Source: Stercorarius parasiticus (lineage: Eukaryota; Chordata; Aves; Charadriiformes; Stercorariidae). Taken from it: a stretch of DNA of 64,000 nucleotides. Shown here piece after piece: positions 34,801 through 45,790 of the stretch. The notes beneath the pieces were generated by a model. The model was given only the letters and a program-made list of their open reading frames with translations, was not told where the DNA came from and made no database searches. The stretch's first letter is position 1, and each line of letters starts with the position of its first letter. Where the stretch lies: contig VWZL01002050.1 in NCBI GenBank assembly GCA_013396915.1, positions 1 to 64,000 of the forward strand. The letters run 5' to 3'. The position numbers and the translations under genes were made by a program.

Positions 34801-37800
34801 GTAGTTCCGTGAGCAGCGGAACTAATGAAGCCTGGTTTCCAGCGGCTCTCTCCTGTGTGGATTCTCTGATGTCTAATCAAGGGTGAGCTTACTAGCCTTT
34901 CCCTCAGCAGGGGGCTCCAAGAGGGTCTCTCTTCTTTCCACAGCTGCATATTTTTATGAGACTTGTGGTGACTTTAAGATCCTTACCCCTTGAAATTGGC
35001 TTATGATCTCAAAACTCTAAGGAGGACAGGTGCATGTGCACATCCATATCTACACATGCAGTTTGTACACATAAGCTTTGCTTTGTATATGAATGCTGTG
35101 CTTGAGGTTAGAAAATGTCAGAATTAAGACTGACTGCATGCCTCAGGATATAATAAGGTAAAAACTTGTATTATGGAAAGTTCTCTCCCTTCTGCTGGGC
35201 ATGTTGTAACTGTGTGTGTGCACGTGCATGCTCTCAGTTCATCATAGTGCCAAGCAGAAGGAATTAACAGTAAAGGTTCTGCAGTCATGAGTTTTAATTT
35301 TAGCACATATTACTTGCATCTCAATGGAAGGAGTGTGTGCAAGGGAATAAGGGGGGCAGTTACAGTTTCAACTGGGGAGAGAGAACGTCGAAACTATTCT
35401 GTTGCACATCTTATCTGTTCACACTTTAATTTGGCCCTATTGAGTCAATGCACTTTGATACCATGTTATTGTGTATGTGATGGTATGTCAGTCCTGCATG
35501 TTTACTCAGAGAACCCGAAAGGAGTCTTTTATTTAAAAATAAAAATACATACATATTTTGACATGAGGTTGCAGAATTGAGAAGGATGATTTGGGGAAGG
35601 CATTTGACTGCTAGTCTGAAGAATTTTAGATTACGCTTGCCTCAGATTTGCTATGGTATCCTACAGCCATGTGGTTCAGGCCTGCAGATAGTCTTGCCTT
35701 GAAGTGGGTGTAAATATGAGTTAGGTCTAGTCTTCAGTGGATTTGAATTTGCCACATGCTAAAAATGACCACAGACAGTTATCCTGAAATAATTAACACT
35801 TGTTGTTTCCAAAACCATAATCTTTTCTCAAGTATCATTGAATAGTCAGTCCTCTGTTACATGTCAGACCCTGTTTTGCTTTGCAGAAGCATTGCATCCC
35901 TTAGGTGTAGCATAGAAATCTATAGGAGCTGTGATTTGAATGTATACGATATGAATTTTCCGTTAAAGGAACAAAAGTGGTCACAGGTATCAGTTTGATC
36001 ACTCAGAATTAGTGGGTATGTCTGTCTTACTGTGTTTCCACATTTCACTCCTCTGTCTTTTGTCACTCCCTTCCCTTGGAAAAAATAAACCAGGGACATT
36101 GTGAGGATAGATGAGTACTTACGAAGCACTGATTCTTCTGTGATGGGTACAACAGATGAGTGATTCTGCTTCATGAGGTTGGAATTGCATGTGGTCGACG
36201 AGGCTTGAGGCTGTACACAGAGCGGTGATGAAAAAAAACCTGAACGCTTGCTTGTTAAGTATCTGTCTGTGCAACATAATAAGGATGCAGTTCTGTGGAA
36301 ACAGTCAATAAGGCTGTATCAGAGCGCACCTGCATTGCGGAGCCAAATTATAGTGACATAGATGACCTTAATTCTGGCATTTCCAAATTTGCTAGTGCTT
36401 TCTCGTGGGCTTTTTGTATTCTTTTAATTTTAGCTTTTGCATGGTATCACTATACTAGGAACCCCCTTGTTACATTTTATTGTTTTGCTGGTCTTTTTGC
36501 TAGTGGTGGCTGATTTCAAAAATTGGTAGACAAGGTCTTAGGCCTGATGTTGTTCAATGATTTGGAGGTCAACAAAAGTTGTGGCTGATAATTTACAGGT
36601 GGATAGCTAAATAGAAAAAAAGAGAAGCTTTACGTGGTTCTCAAACTGGAACTATTCAAACAAAATGTGTTTTAGTATAGCCCAATGGAAGACTTAGCCT
36701 TTTGGGTAATACTGCGTGACTTCTCCAGCAGTCAGGGATTGAGACCTAGGTGTTCAAACACAGTGGAAAACAGTATCAGGCAGAAGTGTCCAGTTGGATA
36801 CTCTTGAACGTCTTTGATCTAAAGATAAGGAATATGGGGAAACAGTATCCTGGAAAGCAATGACTGTGGAAAAGACTTTGAGTAATTAAGTGATATCATG
36901 TGAGCTCCTAGTGCGAGGCTGTGACAGAATTGTTGAAAGCGTAAATGCCGGAGTCATTAAAAGAGGATGGGCAACTTGTGAAGTATGCTGAAATACAAAA
37001 AATTCTGTGTCTGGTATTTTTAAAAGATCATTTGGAAAAATGGAAAAAAATGCAGGAATGCCCTTAAATTGTAGAACTGGAAAAGTGCTATATGGTGAGA
37101 GCATTTAAAAATGCTTGCCTTGCCAGGAGAGAAATGATTTTCTGTAGCCTTATCAAGCCATCAAGTGACTGAAAGACTGTGGAAATGAGTTGACTGAGAT
37201 CTCCGAGTGTAGCTGATAGATTTCATAGTATATATGCCAGTAGTATACATTGGTAAATGGAAGCGTAGTGTTAATTTTTGAATAGAGTTGATGCTGGGTG
37301 TAGAAGTGTGGAAGCAGAGGTACATTTCGTATGCTTTCATTTGGCATCTTCATACTCACTGGTCTTAGAGATCTGAGTTTTCTAGCTGTGTATCTGGGAT
37401 GTTAGTTCTGTCTCCTTTTCCCTGCCTCTTACAAAATATTAGCAAGAAAATGTTTGTAACTTCAGCTTTAAAAAAAATTGGGGAATGCGAGGGTTAAATT
37501 AGAATTTATCATGAACTGTGCATCCATTATTACGCTATGCTTGCATTAGTTACTTCATTAACTCTGCATTGCAAAGACAGTACATTTCTTTCCTTGCTAA
37601 ATGAACCGCTGACTCTGACAGCCTAAACTTACTCTTATCATCTAGTTTAACTTCAGACCTTCCTGATTTGATTTTTTTTTTTTAACTTGTGGTCCAACTT
37701 ACGTTTGTAGTCTAACAGAAGGAGCAAGGGCTCAATTAACTTCTGAGACTAATCTCAGTAGATACTAGGAAATGGAATTCTCAAAGCCATGTAAAAGCTT

Positions 37801-40800
37801 ACATAGGTTTCACAACTGTGATACTGATTAATTAAGCACTTGATTGAAAAATGCTGTTAATCCACGTTAGGCAAATTTTACTAGGAGCTGGTAGTTCACG
37901 TGGTATTTTATCTCATAACAGCATCTGATGAATGAGGCGGAACATTCCATGAAAAGTGGGAAAAAAATATGGCACTCTGTGCCACAGAGTTGTATTCTTG
38001 TTGCTATAAGCATCATTTTGTTTATGACTCATCGTAATGACTTTCATATGGGAGCAGAATTAGAATTGTACATCCACCTTTTACTGGCATTTCATGATTT
38101 TTGAGGGTGTTTCTGTCTAACATGAACATTCTCTGAATGTCTCACTTTATTTCCCTATAAAAAGAAAGGATTATAAACATTGAAAGAGGTTACTTTTGAT
38201 CTCTGGTATATGGCTGGGTACTAAATTAACTATTTATATGAAGAGATACACCCCTGCGTTACTAAGAATATGTTCTCCTAGGCTGTCTAAATTTGCAGAG
38301 CCATAACAAGCAGCAGTAGGGATGTTGTGTCACACTGTCAATGGGAATGCTGCAGTCATTTCTGTTACTTGTTCTCAGAAAGAATACAGGGGAAGCAGTG
38401 GTAGTTTAAAATCACAGTGGGGAGAAAAGATTAAAAATGGATATTAAACAAAGGGGGAAAAAAATCAATTACTTCACGTATCATTTTGTTCATGGTTAGC
38501 CAGGAGCACTCCCAACTTTTCCTCTCCCCAGCCAGGAAAATTTCACTGAAGTAGAGTACTGAAATGCTGCTAGTGTCAGATGCAATGTTCTCAACACACC
38601 ACATCATTATCCGTATAGATTTAACGTTTTTTTGAACCCATATTTGCCCACTAGAGGGCTGATTGCATCTTCCCCTTTAATATTTGATGTTGTCTGAGGC
38701 GGAATGTGAAGCCCTTAATTAAATGGATCATTTGTTCCCTTGAAAATGCCTGATACCACACAATATGAAACTCTCTGAAATGCAGCTTTCTGCTATATTC
38801 CAGTGCTTTTTTTAACTCGTAAGGCTCATGAGTTTGTTAATGCCACATAACATTCTTGCCCTCTCAGGGCTGATGCTAATTAGATGATTGGAAAATGAGT
38901 CCTTGCAAGACTTTCTTTTTTAAATATTGTTTGAAAAACAATACTGGAATGTCTACAGCTGCTAGATTCAGACGAGGGGGGGTTGGTTTTTTGAGAGGAG
39001 GGGTGTTTTTGCGAACAGTCAGATTTATCTTCCATTTTTATGCAAGTGCTGGAGAGGTTTTGAAGTACCTTCTGTATAATTTTATTTTGAAAATGGAAAA
39101 GGACATTCAGTCTGTTTCTCTTCGTTAAAGTTTTTTCTAGCAAATTTCTGACCTGAAGGCAGGTATGTGACAAAGCAAATAAGTAAAGGAAAGGATGCAC
39201 AGAAGTTATGGAAAACAAAGTAGATGGCTTTATGGCACTACAGATTTAGTGCATGGGACTACTTAGACTTGATGACATAGTAAAGTTCATGAATTTTTCA
39301 GAACAGACTGCTTAAAATATAGTCATGTGTACAGCACAGAAGAGATTAGTGCCCAGCACTGTATTTAAGCTAGAGCAAAACTTCTAAAAAGATGTTTCTC
39401 TCAGAAAGGTAGCTGTATTCTCAAAATATTGATTGTAGGGGCCAAGTGATTGAGACCATACTACAGCCTCCGAGCATTGTTCCAAAGATGCGTTATTCTC
39501 ACGGCTGGAAAGATCCTGTGTCCTCTTGGATTTTTTAACTTCTGCTGTCAGTTATTGGTTTTAGTTATACCTTTCTTGGCTCATTAAACAAACCCCAAGT
39601 AATTGATGTTTTTCTCCCTACATAATTTATATGGGTATTGACCAAGCTATCTTTTAAGCTTTTCTCCAAAGCTAGATAGACTGGGCTCGGTGAATCTTTA
39701 CTGTGAAGCCAATTTTCCTTGCCGTCATTCTTTAAGTTTGCTGAACTTATCTGAGTTTTTCAATAATTCTTGGCTACATGGACTTCAGAATTAGACATGC
39801 TGTTGCAAGAATAGTTAGTTGCACCATTCCGGTATACAAAAATGATACCTGCTATTCTCCTTCGTTAGCCATATTAGCACAGCATAGCACTGGGAGCTTG
39901 TTCTCAACTGAACGGTTCCTTATCAGAGAACTGATATTGTGAACAGAGTTCAGCTGAGAGTAATGGAAGTAAGCATCTGTTAAGAAGGAGCCTGATAAAA
40001 GTCATGCATGAGATTATACCATAATTGCTTGCATTAGCAAGGAACTGGACGTGGCGACTCAGAGGTATTTTTCACTTCAGTATTCACCTCAAAGTTCTTT
40101 CTAGCATTGCTGCTTTCAAGGATACAATCCTCATCCTGCAGGTATGACTTGATAACTGCAAAATGCATATGCTGTATTCAAGTCTAGCTTAAAGCATTTC
40201 AGAAAGTCTGGAACAAGCTGCACAAGTTTGGTTTATAAACCAAGAGCTACTTTTTTATAAGATGATTCTGATGTTCCTTTTTATTCCTTGTATCTCTAAT
40301 AGGCCTAGGGATAAACAGCCGAATTGCTTCTGTTTGTTGATTCCAGAAGGGATTGTTGTGTGTGTGAGGAGGGATTTATGTAAGGATGTGTTAGCTTGCG
40401 TGTTCTGTTAGGGTTTGCAATTAAAGTGGATTAAGAGAAAGATGAAGGTAGGAAATGTGGGAACAACTGTTAGAGATGACAATGAATGTAAAAGAATAAT
40501 GATGGAGAGGAAAAAAATGTGGCAGACTTTTTTGTGTGTGTGGTAACGGCAGGTGTGTGGTAGAGTGCTTGCTAGGGAGACCTTGTATCCAGTTAAATAG
40601 TTTAAAATTTAAATAGTTAAATGGTTTAAAATCAAACTGTGGCTTGGAAGGGCCTGTGGAAGTTAAGGTAGGTGCTGGATAAATATTGCCTACATTACAC
40701 GAGCTAATCAGACTCCGCACTTCATAAAGCTTCTGGTTCCAATGTCAATAGTCACAATAATAGATGTAAAGAAGTATCCTCCTGGGAGGAGATGGATATG

Positions 40801-43800
40801 GAGAAGAGCAGGAACAACTCTCTGTGGCTTGTAATACCTGCAGAGACTTTTGTCACTGAGCAGTTTTGTAAACACTTGTAAAACTTAAGGTAATTCCCAG
40901 ACAAAAACATAAGTCAACCTGCTGTGAAGCTTGAATTCATGTTAGCCAGACTTCTAGGTGGCTTTTTTTTCTCTTAAATGTGACCCTGGAAGTTCCAAGT
41001 GCAGGTTCAATTTTTTTCTTGCGTAACTGAAAAGTCTGCAAATGGGAAGACTAAGTTCAGAGAAACCTTAACCTTGGTTGGCACAGTTTTGTTTTGGGTT
41101 TTTTTTTTTTTTAAAGAAAAAAAAACAAAACCAAAACCAAAAAAGCCCCCCAAAAGTCCAGTAACTTGGATGCAGTCTCTGTCTCCCTGTCAAATTATCA
41201 ACAACAAAAGCTTTTACCATCTTGAATTGTATAACAGCGCAAGCTTCTCTTAACAGCCTGGTGTCATGATGGAGGAACAATTTTTAACAGCAGCATCCAC
41301 AGCAGATAGATGCCAACTGCTTCTTCCTGTTCATAGAGTCTGTGTGTTACCAAATGCGTTTCTGATCATTATGGGAACAGATGGGTCCAAGCTCCCAGAC
41401 AAAACATTTTGCATCACATCAGTAAGGTAGAAATGATGAAAGCCTGTTAGACCAGTGAAATAGCACTTTTGATATCCAGAGTATCTTTATGAGACCCACT
41501 AGGAAAGCAGCAATGTTGTTATTTTCAGCATTTTGTATCCTAAATGCTCAAGTGTCTTCTCCAAAAATGGGAGCAGAGTTAAGTGAGTTCGGTCAGAGTT
41601 TGCAGTACCTGGAATTAGCTTTTATTATGAAGATGAACCTTAGCCTGGGATTTCCAGGTTTTCCAACCTTTTTTTTACTGAAATAAATTATAGATGAACA
41701 AAGTAGGTTTTTGTCTGGGAATTATTATTCCTGTCTCGTTGAGATTGCTGTTGGAAAATTTTGAAAGTGCTGCCCTGTCTCCCTTGTAAGCCTAATCATA
41801 GGGTAGTTTGGGTTGGAAGGGACCTTTAAAGGTCATTTAGTCTAACCCCCCTGCCATGTCCAGGGATGTCTTCAACTAGATCAGATTGCTCAGAGCCCCG
41901 TCCAACCTGACCTTGAATGTTTGCAGGGATGGGGCATCTACCACCTCTCTGGGCAATCTGTTCCAGTGTTTCACCACCTTCATTGTAAAAAATTTCTTCC
42001 TTATGGCTAGTCTAAATCTACTCTTTTAGTTTAAAGCCATTACCCCTTGTTTTAACCTCTTTGATTCTTCCAAGACCTTTAGTTGTCTGGCTGCAAGGTA
42101 TTGTTTGGTCTCTTCTGCCAGTTCCTGGCTTAAGTTCGTCCCCCTGGGACTGGAGTACTCGCAGCCAAGCACAGTGTCGCGGGTGAAACCTCCCCAGAAC
42201 CACATAGCGAGAAAATGTCCCTTATTCACTCAGTGCGGAAGACCCTATCTGGTTAGAGTTGGTACATATTGGGGCTGGCCCCCTTGTGACACTGTCTCTT
42301 CCCCTCACCTCGGTCCCAGGTGCCGGATGTGTTCGCTGACGTTCTACTCCAAGTCGGAGATGCAGATCCACTCCAAGTCCCACACGGAGACAAAGCCACA
42401 CAAGTGTCCTCACTGCTCCAAGAGCTTCGCCAACAGCTCCTACCTGGCCCAGCACATTCGCATCCACTCAGGGGCCAAGCCCTACACGTGCAGCTACTGC
42501 CAGAAGGCCTTCCGCCAGCTCTCCCACCTGCAGCAGCACACACGGTAAGGGCCAGAGGAGGCTGGGGGCCCTCTTCTGCACTGCATGTTGCTGTCATCCC
42601 AGCATGCTGTGAGCACCCTCAGTGGGCGACTGCCTGGGGAGACCTTGCTGTTTTCCGCAGGCTGGTCAGGTCTTGTACACGATAAACCGGCAGTAGTGGT
42701 ATCTGACATGTGAGGCTTGTCACTTGCTGTGAGGGGCTGGGTGTGCACAGAGGTTAGCGCTGCTCACCCTAAGGGGTGTCTGCGATGTAGTGACGCTTTC
42801 TGACAGAAGGTAGGGCTGGTTGTGTCAGAGAGAGAGTAGAGTGGGCGTAGGAGGACTGTTCCCTGTCACCCCAGCGTAGTTCTGCCAAACGTCTCAGTCC
42901 AGGCTTGCAGCCCCCCTGCTATTTCAGCCATAGGCTTCCCACACACAGCTCTGCCAATGCCCCTCAGTCCAAACTCTATAGTTCCTCTCTCTGGATCCTC
43001 CCCCGGTGCGGACAGACCATGGTCTCTTGAATCCAAGGGGAGCACGGTTTGAGACCGAGCAAGCTCATGCCGTGTTTGGAGTTCCTCCGTGTAGCAGATA
43101 GCGTGGTGCTGTCCCACCCCCTTTGTGCCCTCATTCCATCAGCACTAGCCAGATGGCGGTCGTGTCCAACTGCTGCTGCTCCTCCTCCTCTTCGGCAGGA
43201 TCCACTCCAAGCTCCACACGGCGATTGTCAAGCCGCACAAGTGTCCTCACTGCTCCAAGAGCTTCGCCAACACATCCTACCTGGCCCAGCACCTCCGCAT
43301 CCACTCGGGGGCCAAGCCCTACACCTGCCGCTACTGCCAGAAGGCCTTCCGCCAGCTCTCCCACCTGCAGCAGCACACACGGTAAGGGCCAGAGGAGGCT
43401 GGGGGCCTGGCCCTGGCCCCCCCGCGCTGCCGGCATGCACCTGTGGAGCACGCGCGCCAAGCATGCGGGGGGCGGGCGGGGAATGCGGCCGGCTGCACCC
43501 ACAGAAGGAGGTGACCCACCAGAGTGGACGGAGTGGAGGCTGCGCAGGAGACACTGACCACGTCAGGGCTGAGGTGGGCACGTGCTGTCCCTGGGGATCC
43601 TTGGTCTTGCACCGCGGGGGGCACAGAGAGAGAGAGCGATAGAGAGAGAGGCATTGGCCGTAGGGGATCCCAGCCTGGTACCATGGGGGTTGGACTGAGT
43701 GTGTGGAAGCTTCTCCTGGCATTGCAGGGGGACAGGGACAGATGAACACTGTAGGTGGTCTCAGCCTGATAATGTGAAGGGAAAAGTGTTGGAGTGTCTG

Positions 43801-45762
43801 TCCTGAGAAGGAACAGAGCTGTTTTCTTGATACTACGGAAGCAGGAGAACAGACTCCTCTTGGTCATACAGGACTCCTGAGTTTGGAGCAGGGAGCGTGG
43901 ACCTCCAGACCCCTTCCCAACCCATTTTCAGGTGGCCCACATGCTGAGCTGGGCAGGCATTCATAAGCTCTTGCTCCTCAGTCCTAGTCACTCTCTGAAT
44001 CTGCTTGACTGCCTGTCTTCTCTAACTTCGAGCTGGGCAGAGCTCTCTTTGTCCAGACAGAACAGCATCTGGAGGCAACATCATCCCCTTCCTTGCTCTC
44101 CTGAGTGGCTGTGAGATTTGATCGCAGCATCAGGCCCTGGCAGTCTGCCCTGCCTGCCTGCTCACTGCCTCCCGTTTGTGCTCTTCCTCCTCAACAGTAT
44201 CCACACCGGGGACCGACCCTACAAATGCGCTCACCCTGGGTGTGAAAAGGCTTTCACCCAGCTTTCCAACCTGCAGGTAAGGGGCTGGGCTTGTCCTGTT
44301 CACCCGTGGGGGTGGCAAGGGCAGCTGTCAAGCAGGAGGAGAGACTACTTGCCTGTGGTGGAGGAGATGGAGAAATTGGGGCAGCTGGGAGGAGAGTGAA
44401 ATAATACAGAAAAGCTGTTGAAGTCCTGGCTAGGGGAGGGCTTTCTGGCTATTGTGGCACTAGTGACCCAAAGAAGTCACATAAACAGTCGCATCCTGTA
44501 AAATTGTAAACTTCACTTGAAAGCGGTGAGACCTTGGTGAAGTTCCTCCCATCTGTTCTGCAAAGTTTTCTAACTTAGCTGGGATAAGACTTTTGCTAAA
44601 TGTCACACAGAATAAAATCTGTGTATCTGGTTGGTTTTTTGGTTTGTTCTACAAGAAAATGGCGGGCATAAGAGTAGGGATTTAGGGAAGCGGAGGTGGT
44701 GTGTCCTGTTGCAGTATCCTGGAGGAGGGGAACTGTAAGGCATGCCAAATGGCAAAGAGCTGTAAATGCCTGCAAGCAGTTAAAGGAGATCCTGCCCTGA
44801 AGGGCAGTGACAGATGCAGGGAGCAAATGTGTAGTGAGGGAGGAGAGAAAAGGAAAAGACTGAGAAAGAGTTGCGTGGAGGCTGAGAAGATGGGGGTTGT
44901 GGAGAGTTAGGAGACTCTGCTCTTCAAATGGCTATTATGCCTGAGAAAAAAGGGCATCTGTAGGGAGGATGCAGTGGGCTGGAGGGAGAAGCTCTGTCCC
45001 CTGCGCTAGGAGCCGGGTGTATGTCCCTCAGCAGACAGGAGCCTGGGGAGCTTGGGGCCTGTCTGGAAGCGGGTGTCAGAAGGAAAGCCTTCTCTAGTAT
45101 TAATACTTGCTTCTCTCCTTGCACTTGCTTTGTCCTTTATTCACCCTGCTGCGGCCCCGCAGTCCCACAGACGGCAGCACAACAAAGACAAACCTTTCAA
45201 GTGCCACAACTGCCACCGTGCATACACGGATGCTGCCTCGTTGGAGGTACACCTGGCTACACACACGGTGAAACACGCCAAGGTCTACACCTGCTCCATC
45301 TGCAGCCGGGCATACACCTCGGTGAGTGTTCGCCGCCCTGGGGGTTAGCAGAAGTGGACACACTTCCCAGGGAGTAGCTCCTTCAGGTCCAACAGGAGCA
45401 GCACCCTGAGCTGTAGTGTCCCTCCCCGTTGGCTTTGGCTTTTGCAAACATTGTCCCCTCCTCTCATGCCATTCTTCCCATTGCAGGAGACATACCTGAT
45501 GAAGCACATGCGGAAACACAACATCCCTGACCCACAGCAGCAGGTGGTTCAGGCACAAGCCCAGGCCTCTCAGCAGCAGCAGCACTTCCAGCCGCAGGGC
45601 GGGGGGGCAGCAGGGGGCCCTTCTGGAGACACTAACCAACCCAACCCTCCCCCCCAGTGCTCCTTTGACCTGACTCCTTACAAGACTTCAGAGCATCACA
45701 AGGACATCTGCCTCACTGTCAGCACCAGCGCCATCCAAGTGGAGCACCTCTCCAGCTCCTAG
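28765..45762 (+). CDS. ZNF384: ZNF384 (CIZ/NMP4) C2H2 zinc-finger transcription factor, complete coding region
   Basis: Eight coding exons join to 1560 nt, 519 residues plus TAG: 28765-28830, 28985-29225, 29571-29901, 42320-42544, 43199-43381, 44198-44276, 45163-45321, 45487-45762. All introns are GT-AG and the frame holds through every junction. The protein opens MEESHFNSSPYFWPAVPTVS and ends IQVEHL-SSS, as I recall for ZNF384. Residues 161-169 are nine glycines; 173-182 are a basic KPPRGRKKKR cluster (likely nuclear signal); 199-204 acidic. Eight C2H2 fingers lie at about 214-234, 242-262, 270-290, 303-323, 331-351, 359-381 (with the CX4C spacing CAHPGC), 389-409 and 419-439. Residues 445-465 are Q-rich but much shorter than the long Q/A tract of mammals. 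The family binds A-rich DNA in the minor-groove-facing promoters of matrix and collagen genes and shuttles with p130Cas. The start is the first ATG after the acceptor and agrees with the family N-terminus. Confidence 0.97.
28985..29225 (+). CDS. ZNF384: ZNF384 coding exon 2
   Basis: Encodes residues 23-102 plus one base of G103, beginning IENTMFINKMKEQL and ending AGLMTA. Low-complexity S/T/P-rich regulatory region. The human gene has an extra alternative exon after this one; I do not see an equivalent in the 345-base intron that follows. Confidence 0.95.
29571..29901 (+). CDS. ZNF384: ZNF384 coding exon 3
   Basis: Encodes residues 103-213, starting PGLVITSPSGSLV after the split glycine. It contains the glycine run (161-169), the basic cluster (173-182) and an acidic stretch, and ends DGKTY with a split arginine, just before the first finger cysteine. 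Confidence 0.96.
29902..42319 (+). other. ZNF384: ZNF384 long intron before the zinc-finger exons
   Basis: This 12.4-kb intron separates the N-terminal regulatory exons from the zinc-finger exons. It is AT-richer than the flanks. Purine-rich stretches occur at about 34080-34500. A T-run facing an A-run lies at 41098-41150. The only confident mobile element is the CR1 fragment at 41794-42056. No conserved exon, snoRNA or microRNA hairpin was recognised, though small RNAs are easy to miss by eye. Confidence 0.85.
41794..42056 (-). mobile_element. CR1 LINE 3' fragment next to the first zinc-finger exon
   Basis: The + strand starts with ATCATAGGGTAGTTTGGGTT, the complement of the CR1 3' end, and proceeds through GGAAGGGACCTTTAAAGGTC, CAACTAGATCAGATTGCTCA, GGGGCATCTACCACCTCTCT and GGGCAATCTGTTCCAGTG, ending near the complement of CR1's AAGGGGTAATGG block. 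About 260 bp survive; it is a short 5'-truncated insert 264 bases before the exon 4 acceptor. Confidence 0.93.
42320..42544 (+). CDS. ZNF384: ZNF384 coding exon 4 (fingers 1-3)
   Basis: Encodes residues 213-288. Contains fingers 1 and 2 and most of finger 3. Its last 52 coding bases plus 26 intron bases are identical to the same part of the next exon (see findings). Ends CG|gtaagg with a split arginine. Confidence 0.97.
42545..43198 (+). other. ZNF384: ZNF384 intron between the two related finger exons
   Basis: 654 bases. The first 26 bases equal those of the next intron. It ends in a CTG/CTC-rich tract and a CGGCAG acceptor. No other feature seen. Confidence 0.9.
43199..43381 (+). CDS. ZNF384: ZNF384 coding exon 5 (fingers 4-5), symmetric 183-nt exon
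   Basis: Encodes residues 288-349, finger 4 and most of finger 5. Both junctions split an arginine codon after its second base, so the exon can be skipped without breaking the frame; skipping would remove 61 residues. Human ZNF384 isoforms of 577 and 516 residues differ by the same number. Confidence 0.97.
43382..44197 (+). other. ZNF384: ZNF384 intron after the fourth and fifth fingers
   Basis: 816 bases. Starts with the 26 bases shared with the previous intron. Contains a G-rich run at about 43467-43481 and an AG microsatellite at 43621-43652. Ends in TCCTCCTCAACAG. Confidence 0.9.
43621..43652. repeat. Interrupted (AG)n microsatellite
   Basis: Two AG runs separated by CGAT, inside a ZNF384 intron. 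Confidence 0.85.
44198..44276 (+). CDS. ZNF384: ZNF384 coding exon 6 (finger 6)
   Basis: Encodes residues 349-375. Starts RIHTGDRPYKC with a canonical TGEKP-type linker and carries the wider CAHPGC knuckle; ends FTQLSNLQ in phase 0 at GTAAGG. Confidence 0.97.
44277..45162 (+). other. ZNF384: ZNF384 intron between finger 6 halves
   Basis: 886 bases, purine-rich on the + strand in the second half. It interrupts finger 6 between its cysteines and histidines. No other feature recognised. Confidence 0.9.
45163..45321 (+). CDS. ZNF384: ZNF384 coding exon 7 (fingers 6-8)
   Basis: Exactly 53 codons, residues 376-428. Supplies the histidines of finger 6, all of finger 7 (CHNC ... HLATH) and the cysteines of finger 8. 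Confidence 0.97.
45487..45762 (+). CDS. ZNF384: ZNF384 coding exon 8 (finger 8 end, Q-rich tail, stop)
   Basis: Residues 429-519 then TAG at 45760-45762. Completes finger 8, then a short Q/A-rich stretch with runs of three and four Q, a glycine-rich spacer, and the conserved closing block CSFDLTPYKTSEHHKDICL. It is clearly shorter than the mammalian Q/A region. Confidence 0.97.
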   Translation, partial: ETYLMKHMRKHNIPDPQQQVVQAQAQASQQQQHFQPQGGGAAGGPSGDTNQPNPPPQCSFDLTPYKTSEHHKDICLTVSTSAIQVEHLSSS

Positions 45763-45790
45763 AGAGACCTCAACCCAGGGAGCAGAAAGC

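Noticed and set aside
36295..36513. 72-codon open frame with a hydrophobic stretch inside ZNF384 intron
   Set aside because: No known family, no splice pair, and a single hydrophobic stretch is common in AT-rich chance frames.
42222..43867. Overlapping open frames on both strands around the ZNF384 finger exons
   Set aside because: They are other-frame readings of the real zinc-finger exons at 42320-42544 and 43199-43381.
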